Shown one piece after another: positions 52,691 through 61,186 of a stretch of 64,000 nt of DNA. The position numbers and the translations under genes were made by a program. Each line of letters starts with the position of its first letter. Position 1 is the stretch's first letter. The stretch is from CAG-170 sp022779365 (GTDB lineage: Bacteria; Bacillota; Clostridia; Oscillospirales; Oscillospiraceae), in NCBI GenBank assembly GCA_022779365.1, contig JALFSI010000050.1, positions 1 through 64,000 on the forward strand, read 5' to 3'. The notes under the pieces were generated by a model. The model worked only from the letters and a program-made list of their open reading frames with translations, searched no databases and had not been told where the DNA came from.

Positions 52691-53592
52691 TGCAGACGAT
52701 CACTGAAAGCGCTTTCGCAAAGCTGAATTTGACGCTGGACGTGCTGGGAAAGCGCGCCGACGGCTATCACGACATCCGCTCCGTTGAGCAGACCATTTCG
52801 CTGCGCGACGATGTGGTCGTAAGCATCGGAACGAACGCGCCATGGGCGCTGCACTGCTACCGCGAGCGGCTTTCGTCCGACGATGCGCGGGAGAGTGTTC
52901 TGGAAACGGACGGCTTCCCGCAGGACTCCGACAATCTGGCATGGCGTGCGGCGGAGGCGTTTTTCCTGCGCACCGACCTTGACCCGGAGGGCTTGGAGAT
53001 CTTTATCAACAAGCGTATCCCGATGCAGGCGGGTCTCGGCGGCGGCAGCGCGGACGCGGCGGCGGTTTTGCGCGCGCTCAACCGGCATTACGGCGCGCCG
53101 CTGAGCTTGCCCGCGCTGTGCGAGCTGGGCGGGACGGTTGGCTCGGATGTGCCGTTCTGCACGCTGTGCGGCACGGCGGTGGTCGAGGGTCGCGGCGAGC
53201 TGCTGCGCCCGCTGCCGCCCGCGCCGGAGATGTATTTTGTCATCTGCAAGCCGGATTTTTCCGTCTCCACGCCGGAGCTATATCAAAAGTTCGACGAGAC
53301 TGTGCCGGAAAAGCGTCCGGATCATAAGGTCATGCTGTCGAACCTGCAAAAGGGGCAGCTGCTTGGCATCGGAGGCAGCCTGTGCAATGTGTTTGAGCCG
53401 CTCGTGATGCAGGAGCATTTCGACATCAACTACATCAAGTCCATGATGATCACCTATGGCGCTTACGGCGCACAGATGACCGGCAGCGGCTCAGCGGTGT
53501 TCGGCATTTACGACTCGTTCGAGTACGCGACCGTCGCGTGCACGATGCTGCGCGAGCGCTACCAGAACATTTATCTGGCGACCACCGTATAA
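52690..53592 (+). CDS. ispE: 4-diphosphocytidyl-2-C-methyl-D-erythritol kinase
   Basis: A 300-residue GHMP kinase of the MEP isoprenoid pathway; it phosphorylates CDP-methylerythritol at the 2-hydroxyl. The start has AFAKLNLTLDVLGKRADGYHDI (split by its conserved Lys and Asn). The ATP loop is MQAGLGGGSADAAAV (near 112-126), and the C-terminal GSGSAVFGIY motif is present. The A of its ATG is the last base of the DUF1015 stop (TAATG), so translation is coupled. Isoprenoid made by this route feeds the undecaprenyl carrier handled by UppP. Confidence 0.96.
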   Translation: MQTITESAFAKLNLTLDVLGKRADGYHDIRSVEQTISLRDDVVVSIGTNAPWALHCYRERLSSDDARESVLETDGFPQDSDNLAWRAAEAFFLRTDLDPEGLEIFINKRIPMQAGLGGGSADAAAVLRALNRHYGAPLSLPALCELGGTVGSDVPFCTLCGTAVVEGRGELLRPLPPAPEMYFVICKPDFSVSTPELYQKFDETVPEKRPDHKVMLSNLQKGQLLGIGGSLCNVFEPLVMQEHFDINYIKSMMITYGAYGAQMTGSGSAVFGIYDSFEYATVACTMLRERYQNIYLATTV

Positions 53593-53660
53593 AAAACGGT
53601 ATAAGAATCAAAAATGCCGCCCATACTTGCAGTAATTCTGCAAATATGGACGGTGTTTTT

Positions 53661-54275
53661 ATGAAAAAACGGATCATTCCACTTATTTTGACGGCGCTTT
53701 GTGTACTTACGCTCATCACCGGCGCGGTGCTCGCGCAGCAGCAGCGGACGCTTGCCGACAAGTTCATTCGGCTGCACGTTGTGGCAAATTCCGACTCACA
53801 GTACGACCAGATGGTCAAGCTGCGCGTGCGCGACGCGGTGCTGGACGAGACACAGCGGTGGCTCTCCGGCGCGGACGACCCCGCCGCTGCGCTAGCGGAG
53901 CATCTGGGCGAGATCGAGGCGGCGGCAGGGCAGACGCTCCGCGCCTGCGGCAGTGGGGAGACGGTCTCGGTTCGGCTGCAAAACGAGCTGTTTTCACGCC
54001 GCGATTACGAGACGTTTTCGCTGCCGTCCGGCGTGTACCGCACGCTGCGCGTGACTATCGGCGATGGCGCGGGGCACAACTGGTGGTGCGTCGTGTTCCC
54101 GGCGCTGTGCATGAGTGCGAGCAGTGATGAGCTGGAGCAGGCGGCGGAGGCGGCGGGCATCACCGACGGCGAGCTGCGCCTCATCACCGAGGACGGTGCG
54201 GCGTATAAATTAAAGTTCCGAACGGTGGAGCTATTCGAGAAAATTCGAGAATTTTTAACGGTCAGCCGTAGCTGA
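53661..54275 (+). CDS. spoIIR: Stage II sporulation protein R
   Basis: A 204-residue secreted signalling protein. An N-terminal signal/membrane helix (KKRIIPLILTALCVLTLITGAVL) is followed by the SpoIIR domain, with FIRLHVVANSDSQYDQMVKL, VRDAVLDETQ, NELFSRRDYETFSLPSGVY and GDGAGHNWWCVVFPALC. In Bacillus the forespore makes SpoIIR under sigma-F, and it activates SpoIIGA to process pro-sigma-E in the mother cell. Its presence marks the organism as a spore former. No strong ribosome binding site precedes ATG 53661. A CATACTTGCAG inverted repeat lies in the leader. A terminator overlaps its stop. Confidence 0.93.
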   Translation: MKKRIIPLILTALCVLTLITGAVLAQQQRTLADKFIRLHVVANSDSQYDQMVKLRVRDAVLDETQRWLSGADDPAAALAEHLGEIEAAAGQTLRACGSGETVSVRLQNELFSRRDYETFSLPSGVYRTLRVTIGDGAGHNWWCVVFPALCMSASSDELEQAAEAAGITDGELRLITEDGAAYKLKFRTVELFEKIREFLTVSRS

Positions 54276-54287
54276 CCGTTTTTTTGT
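54258..54287 (+). terminator. Terminator of spoIIR
   Basis: AACGGTCAGC (54258-54267) pairs with GCTGACCGTT (54272-54281) over CGTA, then TTTTTT. The spoIIR stop codon lies within the stem. Confidence 0.85.
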
Positions 54288-54335
54288 ACACCGTTTTGTG
54301 GTATACTGAAGAAAAAGATCGAAAGCGGTGATTGA

Positions 54336-57300
54336 ATGCTGAAAATTCTCTGCGGACCTGACCGGCTGGAAAATACTGACCGCCTGATCGGGACGATCTG
54401 CCGGCGTGCGCAGGACGGCATGGGGGGTCAGATCCTCATCGTGCCGGAGCAGTTCTCACACGAAGCGGAGCGCACGCTCTGCCGCGCCGGAGGCGACGCC
54501 ATCAGCCGCTATGCGGAGGTGCTCAGCTTTTCGCGGCTGGCAGGGCGGGTATTTTCGCTCTATGGCGGCGTGAGTGAGGAATATCTGGATGGCGGCGGGC
54601 GGTTTTTGACGGCGTACCGCGCCGTCTGGCAGGTGCGCGAGCAGCTCAAATGCTACGCTGCCGTGAGCAGCCGCCCGGAATTTTTGCAGCAGAGCGCCGC
54701 GATGATGGAGGAATTTCTCTCCGATGATCTCACGGCGGATGCGCTGCGCGCCGCCGCTAAACAGCAGCAGGGGCAGTTTGCGCAGAAGCTCGAGGAGCTC
54801 GCACTGCTGTATGAGAGCTATCTATCCGTCTGCAAGGGCAGCCGCAGTGACCCGGTGATGCGCCTGTCACGCCTCGCGGAGCTGCTGCGGCAGGAGGATT
54901 ACGCGGCGGAGCGGCTGTTTTACCTGGACGGCTTTTCGGATTTTACGGCGCTGGAGCTTCAGCTTGTGGAGACGCTGCTGCGACAGGGGCGCGAGGTGCA
55001 GATCGCGCTGCGCACCGACCGCTCGCAGCGTGCGATCTTTCGCACGGCGAGTGAGACGCTGCGTGTGCTGCAAATAATGGCGGCGCGCTGGAATGTGCCG
55101 GTGGAGGTCGAGACGCTTGGCGCGTACTCCGGGCGCTCCGAAGCAATGCGCCACGCACTGTCGTACCTGTTCACAGCTGCCGCGCCGGAGTTTTCGCAGC
55201 CGTGCGGCATGATGCTCCACACGGCGGACACGCCCGCGCTGGCGTGCAGCTGGGCGGCGCGCCGGGTACGCGAGCTGACGCAAAGCGGGCTGCGATACCG
55301 CGATATTTGCATCGCCGTGACTGACCGCGCGGCGTATGAAGCCGATCTGCGCGACCTGTTTGCGCGCGCGGAAATTCCGGCATATTTTACCGGCAGCGCC
55401 GATATTCTGCGCCAGCCGGTGCTGTCGGCGCTGCTCTGCGCGCTGCGCGCGGCGGTGCGGCTGGAGTATGACGACGTGCTGCGCTACTTAAAATCGCCGC
55501 TCTCGCCGTTGGATCTCGACGCGTGCGACGCGCTGGAGCGCTACGCGAATTTCTGGCAGGTGGACCGCACGGTCTGGCTGGACGCGTGGACGATGCATCC
55601 GGCAGGCTTCGGTGCGGCGTGGGATGATGACGCGCGCGCGCAGCTCGAACAGCTCGATCTTTGGCGCAGCGTGGCGATGCAGCCGCTGGCAGCGCTGCGA
55701 AAAGATTTACATAACTCAAAAAATACAGATGCAATGCTGCGCGCCGTTGCTGCGTTTCTGGACGCGGTCGGGCTGCGGCAGACGCTTCAGGAGTCGGCGG
55801 AGGAGCGCGATCTTGCCGGGGACGCGCAGGCAGCGCAGCAGCTTCGGCAGCTCTATGAGGTCATTTTGGGCGCGCTGGAGCAGATGGACCTGGTGCTCGG
55901 CGACGTGCCGATGCCGGAAGATGCGTTTTTGCAGACGCTGCGGATGCTGCTGGCGCAGTATCAGGTCGGTACGATCCCGGCGTGCGTGGACGAAGTGCAG
56001 ATCGGCGCGATAGAGGACTTCCGCGCGGGGCGTGCGCGGGTGCTGCTCGTGCTGGGCGCGGACGAAGGGATGCTCCCGGCGTTTCATCCGGCGGGCGGGC
56101 TGCTGACCGATGAAGAGCGGCAGCGGCTGCTGTCGCTGGGTCTGACGCTCGCCCCGGCACAGTTTGACCGCTTTGAGCGCGAGATCGGCGGCGTGCACGC
56201 GGCACTGTCATTACCGCTGGACGCGCTGGAGCTGTGCTGCTGCGGCGAGCCTGCGCAGGTGTTCGATCAGCTCGCGCGGCTGTTTCCGAACGCGCCGCGC
56301 ACGACGTCGCAGTCCTATCCGTTCCTGCCTGACGCGGCGGACGCCGCCGCGTGCGCCATCCGCACAGGGCAGGCGGAGGCGTCGCTTTCGCCCGTTGTGC
56401 AGCAGGCGGTTTTTGAACTGAAAAAACGGGCGGAGTATCGCTTTTCGCCGCTTTCCAAGTCGGCTGTTCAGGGGCTTTACGGCGCGGAACTGCGCCTGTC
56501 CGCTTCGCGCATTGACCGCTTTGCGGCGTGCCGCTACGCGTTTTTCCTCAGCGACGGGCTGAAAGCCAAGCCGTGGAAGCGCGCGAAATTTGACGCGCCG
56601 GTGTTCGGCACGTTCGTGCACTATGTGCTTGAATGCACGCTTCGCGAGCTTCAGCCGCTCGGTGGACCGGCGGCGGTGGACGATGCGCGCCTGCACGAGA
56701 CGGCGCAGCGGCACGCTGAAAATTATGTAAACAAATTTATGCCCGATCTTGCCGCGCGCGGCAACCGCTCGTCGTACCTCTTCCGCCGCAATTTTGACGA
56801 GGTCATGCAGGTGGTGGATGATGTGGCGCGCGAGCTGCGCCTGTCTGATTTTTCCGCATGCGACATGGAGCTTTCGTTCCATGACGGCGGGTCGCTGCCT
56901 GCAGTGCGTGTGGACGGAAGCGCCGGGCGGTGCGTCATTTCCGGCTCGGTCGATCGGGTCGATCTCTACGAGCGCGGCGGGCGCTATTACTGCCGCGTGA
57001 TCGACTACAAGACGGGCGTCAAGGATTTTGACTACGCCGGCGTGCTGTGCGGCGAGGGGCTGCAGATGCTCATCTATCTCTTCGCGCTGCGCAGGTTTGG
57101 CGCGGACTATTATGGGAAACCTGTTGAGCCGGTGGGCGTTCTCTATGTCCCGGCGCGCGCCGCGATGGAGCGTGTCGAGCCCGGCGCGGACGAGAGAAAG
57201 ATCGAAGCCGCGCGTGCTGCGAACCGGCGGCGCAGCGGACTGGTCATCGACGACGAAGCTCTGCTGCACGCGATGGAGCGGCAGGAGCAGCCGGAATATC

Positions 57301-57593
57301 TGCCCTGTAAGTGGCAAAAGAGCGGACTCACCGGCGACATCGCCAGCCGCATTCAGTTTTCGGAGCTGGAACACTTTGTGCAGGACAAGATCGCAGGCAT
57401 GACCGACGAGATTTTCGGCGGCAATGTCACGCCGAATCCCATTGTGCGCGGGCCGCAGGTGTCGAGCTGCCAATACTGCGACTATTACGCCGCGTGCCAC
57501 CGCGACCTCGGGCAGCAGGAGGCGCGCCCGATCCGCAAGGTGAGTGCCGAAAAATTCTGGACGCAGGTCGATGGAGGTGCGGACCATGGCTGA
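54336..57593 (+). CDS. addB: AddB subunit of the AddAB helicase-nuclease
   Basis: A 1,085-residue partner of AddA in double-strand break repair. The N-terminal helicase-like part includes LIVPEQFSHEAERTLCR and VLSFSRLAGRVF. A UvrD-like fold without motor activity follows, and then a C-terminal PD-(D/E)XK nuclease (ISGSVDRVDLYERGG, VIDYKTG). Four cysteines typical of its iron-sulfur cluster are visible: RFAACRYAF and SCQYCDYYAACHRD. The site where many AddB proteins have a Walker A (GxxGSGKT) reads CGPDRLENTDRL, so the nucleotide-binding loop is lost. addA overlaps its end by 8 bp. Confidence 0.92.
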   Translation: MLKILCGPDRLENTDRLIGTICRRAQDGMGGQILIVPEQFSHEAERTLCRAGGDAISRYAEVLSFSRLAGRVFSLYGGVSEEYLDGGGRFLTAYRAVWQVREQLKCYAAVSSRPEFLQQSAAMMEEFLSDDLTADALRAAAKQQQGQFAQKLEELALLYESYLSVCKGSRSDPVMRLSRLAELLRQEDYAAERLFYLDGFSDFTALELQLVETLLRQGREVQIALRTDRSQRAIFRTASETLRVLQIMAARWNVPVEVETLGAYSGRSEAMRHALSYLFTAAAPEFSQPCGMMLHTADTPALACSWAARRVRELTQSGLRYRDICIAVTDRAAYEADLRDLFARAEIPAYFTGSADILRQPVLSALLCALRAAVRLEYDDVLRYLKSPLSPLDLDACDALERYANFWQVDRTVWLDAWTMHPAGFGAAWDDDARAQLEQLDLWRSVAMQPLAALRKDLHNSKNTDAMLRAVAAFLDAVGLRQTLQESAEERDLAGDAQAAQQLRQLYEVILGALEQMDLVLGDVPMPEDAFLQTLRMLLAQYQVGTIPACVDEVQIGAIEDFRAGRARVLLVLGADEGMLPAFHPAGGLLTDEERQRLLSLGLTLAPAQFDRFEREIGGVHAALSLPLDALELCCCGEPAQVFDQLARLFPNAPRTTSQSYPFLPDAADAAACAIRTGQAEASLSPVVQQAVFELKKRAEYRFSPLSKSAVQGLYGAELRLSASRIDRFAACRYAFFLSDGLKAKPWKRAKFDAPVFGTFVHYVLECTLRELQPLGGPAAVDDARLHETAQRHAENYVNKFMPDLAARGNRSSYLFRRNFDEVMQVVDDVARELRLSDFSACDMELSFHDGGSLPAVRVDGSAGRCVISGSVDRVDLYERGGRYYCRVIDYKTGVKDFDYAGVLCGEGLQMLIYLFALRRFGADYYGKPVEPVGVLYVPARAAMERVEPGADERKIEAARAANRRRSGLVIDDEALLHAMERQEQPEYLPCKWQKSGLTGDIASRIQFSELEHFVQDKIAGMTDEIFGGNVTPNPIVRGPQVSSCQYCDYYAACHRDLGQQEARPIRKVSAEKFWTQVDGGADHG

Positions 57594-60500
57594 GATCATT
57601 CTGACGCCCGCGCAGCAGGCGGTCGTGGAAAATTCCGGCGGCGCGCTGCTCGTGTCCGCCGCAGCGGGCTCTGGCAAGACGCGCGTGCTCGTCGATCGTG
57701 TGCTGCGGCTGGTCTGCGACGATGAGCGCCCCGCGAATGTGGACGATTTTCTCATCATCACCTACACAAAGGCAGCCGCAGCGGAGCTGCGCGGAAAGAT
57801 CGCGCAGGAGCTGGCAAAGCGTCTGGCGCGTGACCCGGAAAACCGCCATTTGCAGCGCCAGACCACGCGCCTTGCCATGGCGCAGATCTCAACGGTGCAC
57901 GCGTTTTGCGCCGCGATCCTGCGCGAATACTGCCATATTTTAGACCTTCCGGCGGATTTTCGCGTGGCGGAGGAACAGGAGGCGGCGACGCTGTGCCAGC
58001 AGGCGCTGGATGGCGTTTTGAACGAGTGTTATGAACAGTGCCTGGACAGCGCGGATTTCCGCGCGCTCATCGACCAGCTTGGCTATGGGCGCGACGACCG
58101 GCGGCTGGGCGACATTTTGCTGCGCGTCTATGACGCGGCGCGCTGCCGCGTCGATCCGATGGCGTGGATGGCGCGCTGCGAGGCAGCGTCCGCCGGGGAC
58201 GCTGCCGGGGCGGAGGAGACGATCTGGGGCGCGTACCTCATCGCGGAATACCGCGGCGTGCTGCAAAGCGCACAGCGAACGCTTGCGCGGGCGCTGGAGC
58301 AGATGCAGTACGACGCCGTGCTGACGGAAAAATACGCGCCGACGTTCACGCAGAACCTGGAGAGCGTCGCCGCGCAGCTTGCGCTTTCCACATGGGACGA
58401 GCTTGCGGCGCAGCCGACCATGAGCTTTGGTACGCTCCCGCAGGCAAGAAAAGTAGAAGACGCGGCGCTGAAGGAGCGTGTGCAGGAGAGCCGCAAGGCG
58501 TGTCTTGCGAGCATCCGCAAGGCGCAGGCATGGTTTTACGCGCCGTCGGAGACAGTGCTGCGCGATCTTGAGAGCTCCTGCGCCGCCACACGTGGGCTGA
58601 TGGAGGTACTGCGCCGCTTTGACGCGCGGTATACGCAGGAAAAACGCCGCCGCAAGCTGCTGGATTTTTCCGATCTGGAGCACGAGAGCATCCGCCTGCT
58701 CACGCAGCGCGGCACAACGCTGCCTACGGCGGCGGCGCGGGAGATCGCCGCGCGGTATTGCCAAATTCTCGTGGACGAGTATCAGGACTCCAACGCCGTG
58801 CAGGAGCGTCTTTTTGAGGCGGTGTCGCAAAACGGCGAAAACCGCTTTATGGTCGGCGACGTGAAGCAGTCGATCTACCGCTTCCGGCTGGCTGACCCGG
58901 GGATCTTCCTTGAAAAATACAATAGTTATGTAAACCATACGGATGCAGTTCCGAGGCAGCCGCGTAAAATTCTGCTCAGCGATAATTTCCGTTCCCGACA
59001 GCAGATCGTGGACTGCGTGAACGATGTTTTTTCGCTCGTGATGTGCCGCGAGGCAGGGGAGCTGGACTACACCGAACAGGAGGCGCTGCGCTGCGCGCGT
59101 GCGTTCCCGGATACGCCGCAGCCGAAGGTCGAGCTGCACTGCATCGCGCTGGATGACGCCGCGCCGCTGGACGACGAATCGCCGCAGAAAAACGCGCAGG
59201 AGGCGGAGTTTGTTGCCGCGCGCGTCGAGCGGCTGCTGGCAGAAAAAACACCCATCGCCGACGGCGCGGGCACGCGCCCGGTCACGCCGGACGACATTGT
59301 GATTTTGCTCCGCTCGCCGGGGAATGTGGCGCACCTGTACAGCGCCGCGCTCGCGCGGCGGCACATCCCGTGCGTGTGTGACCGCAGCGGCGACGTGCTG
59401 CAAACGACCGAGGTCGAGGTGCTTTGCGCGCTGCTGCGTGTGGTCGATAATCCGCATCAGGACATCCCGCTCGTCACGGCGCTGGGCAGCGCGGTGTTTG
59501 CGTTTTCACCGGATGAGCTGGCGCTGCCGCGCACGAGATCGCGCAAGGGCGACTATTTTGACGCGCTGCGCGCGTGCGCGGGGGAGTCGGAAAAATATCA
59601 GAATTTCCTCGCGTGGCTCGCGGAAATGCGCGCGCTTGCCGGGCGCGCTGCGCTGCGCGAGCTGGTGGACGCGATCTTGCGCACGACGCAGCTTGAAAGC
59701 ATTTTTGCCGCGCAGCCGGACGGCTTGCAGCGCGTACAGAATCTGGCGGCGCTGCGCGCGTATGTGGACCGCTATGAGGAGATCTCCGACGGCGGGCTGT
59801 CGGGTCTGAACGCAAGTCTTCAGCAGATGCGCGAGCGCGGCACGGCGCTGCCGCCGCTTGGCGGCGAGACCTCGTCCGGCGCGGTGCGGATCATGAGCAT
59901 CCACCGCTCCAAGGGGCTGGAATTTCCCGTGGTGTTCCTCGCGGACCTTTCGCGAAAATTCAATTTGCAGGACACGGCGAAGCCGGTGCTGGTGGACGAG
60001 GAGCTGCTGATCGGCATGAATGTAGTCGATACCGTGCAGCGCAGCTATTACCCAAGCGCCGCAAAAATGGCGATCGCGCGGCACATGACGCAGCAGGCGG
60101 TGTCGGAGGAGCTGCGCGTGCTGTACGTCGCCATGACGCGTGCGCAGGAAATGCTCATCATGTCGTGCTGCTCGGGGCAGTTTGCGTCCATGCTGCAAAA
60201 ATGCGCCGACGCGGTGAGCGTGCCGCTGCGCCCGGAGGTCTCGGCGGCGGCACGGCGACCGATCGACTGGATCTTGCTGGCGGCGCTGTGCCGGACCGAG
60301 GCGGGGGAGTTGTTTTCTCTCTGCGGCGCGAGCGAATGCAGCAGCGTGCGGGCAGAGCCGTGGGTCATCCGGCTGTATCAGCCAGACCGCCTTGTGCGTC
60401 CGGGGAAGCCGGTCGATGACAGTACGCCGAAGCCGGAGCAGGTGACGGCTGAGTATCTGCCGCCAGAGTATGCGCACGCCAATGTGGCGGGCGTGCCGTC

Positions 60501-61134
60501 CAAGCTGACGGCGACGAGCCTGAAGGGTCGCCTGCCCGATGCCGAGGCAGCGGAGCGCGCGGCGCAGACGGACTCCGTCTCGCGCCCGGACTGGCGAAAG
60601 CCGGAGTTTTTGCAGCGCGGCGCGCCCCTGACAGGACGCGAGCGCGGCAGTGTGACGCACCTGTTCATGCAGTATGTGCACTACGAGGCGTGCCGGGACG
60701 AGGCGGGCGTCCGCGCGGAGCTGGAGCGGCTGGTGCGCGATCGGTTTTTGACGCCGCAGCAGGCGGACGCTGTCGAGCCTGCGCGCATCGCGCGGCTGTT
60801 TGCAGGCGACCTTGGGCGGCGCATTTTACAGGCGGAGGAGCTGCACCGCGAGTTTAAGTTCTCGCTTCTGATGGACGCGGCGGCGTATTTTCCGCAGGCG
60901 GCAGGGGAGCAGGTCATGCTGCAAGGCGTGGTGGACTGCTTCTGGATCGAGCGCGGGAAACTCGTCATCGTGGACTTCAAGACCGACCGCCTGCGCGACG
61001 GCGCGCAGGCGCGCGCCTTGGAGTACGCCCCGCAGGTACACGCCTACGCACAGGCGCTCTCGCGCATCTGGCAGCTTCCCGTGCGGGAATGTATTTTATA
61101 TTTCTTTGACACCGGCGAAGCGGTCTCGCTGTGA
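57586..61134 (+). CDS. addA: AddA subunit of the AddAB helicase-nuclease
   Basis: An 1,182-residue SF1A helicase and nuclease that unwinds and resects broken DNA for RecA loading. Walker A AAAGSGKT is at 25-32. LVDEYQDSN (motif II), VGDVKQSIYRFR (motif III), SIHRSKGLEFPVVFLADL and LYVAMTRAQEML (motifs V-VI) are present. The C-terminal RecB-like nuclease shows LQGVVDCFWIERG and VDFKTDR. ATG 57586 lies inside the addB end; GGAGGTGCGG precedes it. It carries the DNA motor of the pair, since AddB lacks a Walker A. A strong terminator follows. Confidence 0.95.
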   Translation: MAEIILTPAQQAVVENSGGALLVSAAAGSGKTRVLVDRVLRLVCDDERPANVDDFLIITYTKAAAAELRGKIAQELAKRLARDPENRHLQRQTTRLAMAQISTVHAFCAAILREYCHILDLPADFRVAEEQEAATLCQQALDGVLNECYEQCLDSADFRALIDQLGYGRDDRRLGDILLRVYDAARCRVDPMAWMARCEAASAGDAAGAEETIWGAYLIAEYRGVLQSAQRTLARALEQMQYDAVLTEKYAPTFTQNLESVAAQLALSTWDELAAQPTMSFGTLPQARKVEDAALKERVQESRKACLASIRKAQAWFYAPSETVLRDLESSCAATRGLMEVLRRFDARYTQEKRRRKLLDFSDLEHESIRLLTQRGTTLPTAAAREIAARYCQILVDEYQDSNAVQERLFEAVSQNGENRFMVGDVKQSIYRFRLADPGIFLEKYNSYVNHTDAVPRQPRKILLSDNFRSRQQIVDCVNDVFSLVMCREAGELDYTEQEALRCARAFPDTPQPKVELHCIALDDAAPLDDESPQKNAQEAEFVAARVERLLAEKTPIADGAGTRPVTPDDIVILLRSPGNVAHLYSAALARRHIPCVCDRSGDVLQTTEVEVLCALLRVVDNPHQDIPLVTALGSAVFAFSPDELALPRTRSRKGDYFDALRACAGESEKYQNFLAWLAEMRALAGRAALRELVDAILRTTQLESIFAAQPDGLQRVQNLAALRAYVDRYEEISDGGLSGLNASLQQMRERGTALPPLGGETSSGAVRIMSIHRSKGLEFPVVFLADLSRKFNLQDTAKPVLVDEELLIGMNVVDTVQRSYYPSAAKMAIARHMTQQAVSEELRVLYVAMTRAQEMLIMSCCSGQFASMLQKCADAVSVPLRPEVSAAARRPIDWILLAALCRTEAGELFSLCGASECSSVRAEPWVIRLYQPDRLVRPGKPVDDSTPKPEQVTAEYLPPEYAHANVAGVPSKLTATSLKGRLPDAEAAERAAQTDSVSRPDWRKPEFLQRGAPLTGRERGSVTHLFMQYVHYEACRDEAGVRAELERLVRDRFLTPQQADAVEPARIARLFAGDLGRRILQAEELHREFKFSLLMDAAAYFPQAAGEQVMLQGVVDCFWIERGKLVIVDFKTDRLRDGAQARALEYAPQVHAYAQALSRIWQLPVRECILYFFDTGEAVSL

Positions 61135-61140
61135 GCTGGA

Positions 61141-61176
61141 AAAATCCCCGGATGCGGCTGCATCCGGGGATTTTTT
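61141..61176. terminator. Bidirectional terminator between addA and the SLH gene
   Basis: A 15-bp perfect stem AAAATCCCCGGATGC / GCATCCGGGGATTTT (61141-61155 with 61160-61174) over GGCT, with T-runs on both strands. Confidence 0.92.
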
Positions 61177-61186
61177 GCCTAAAATT

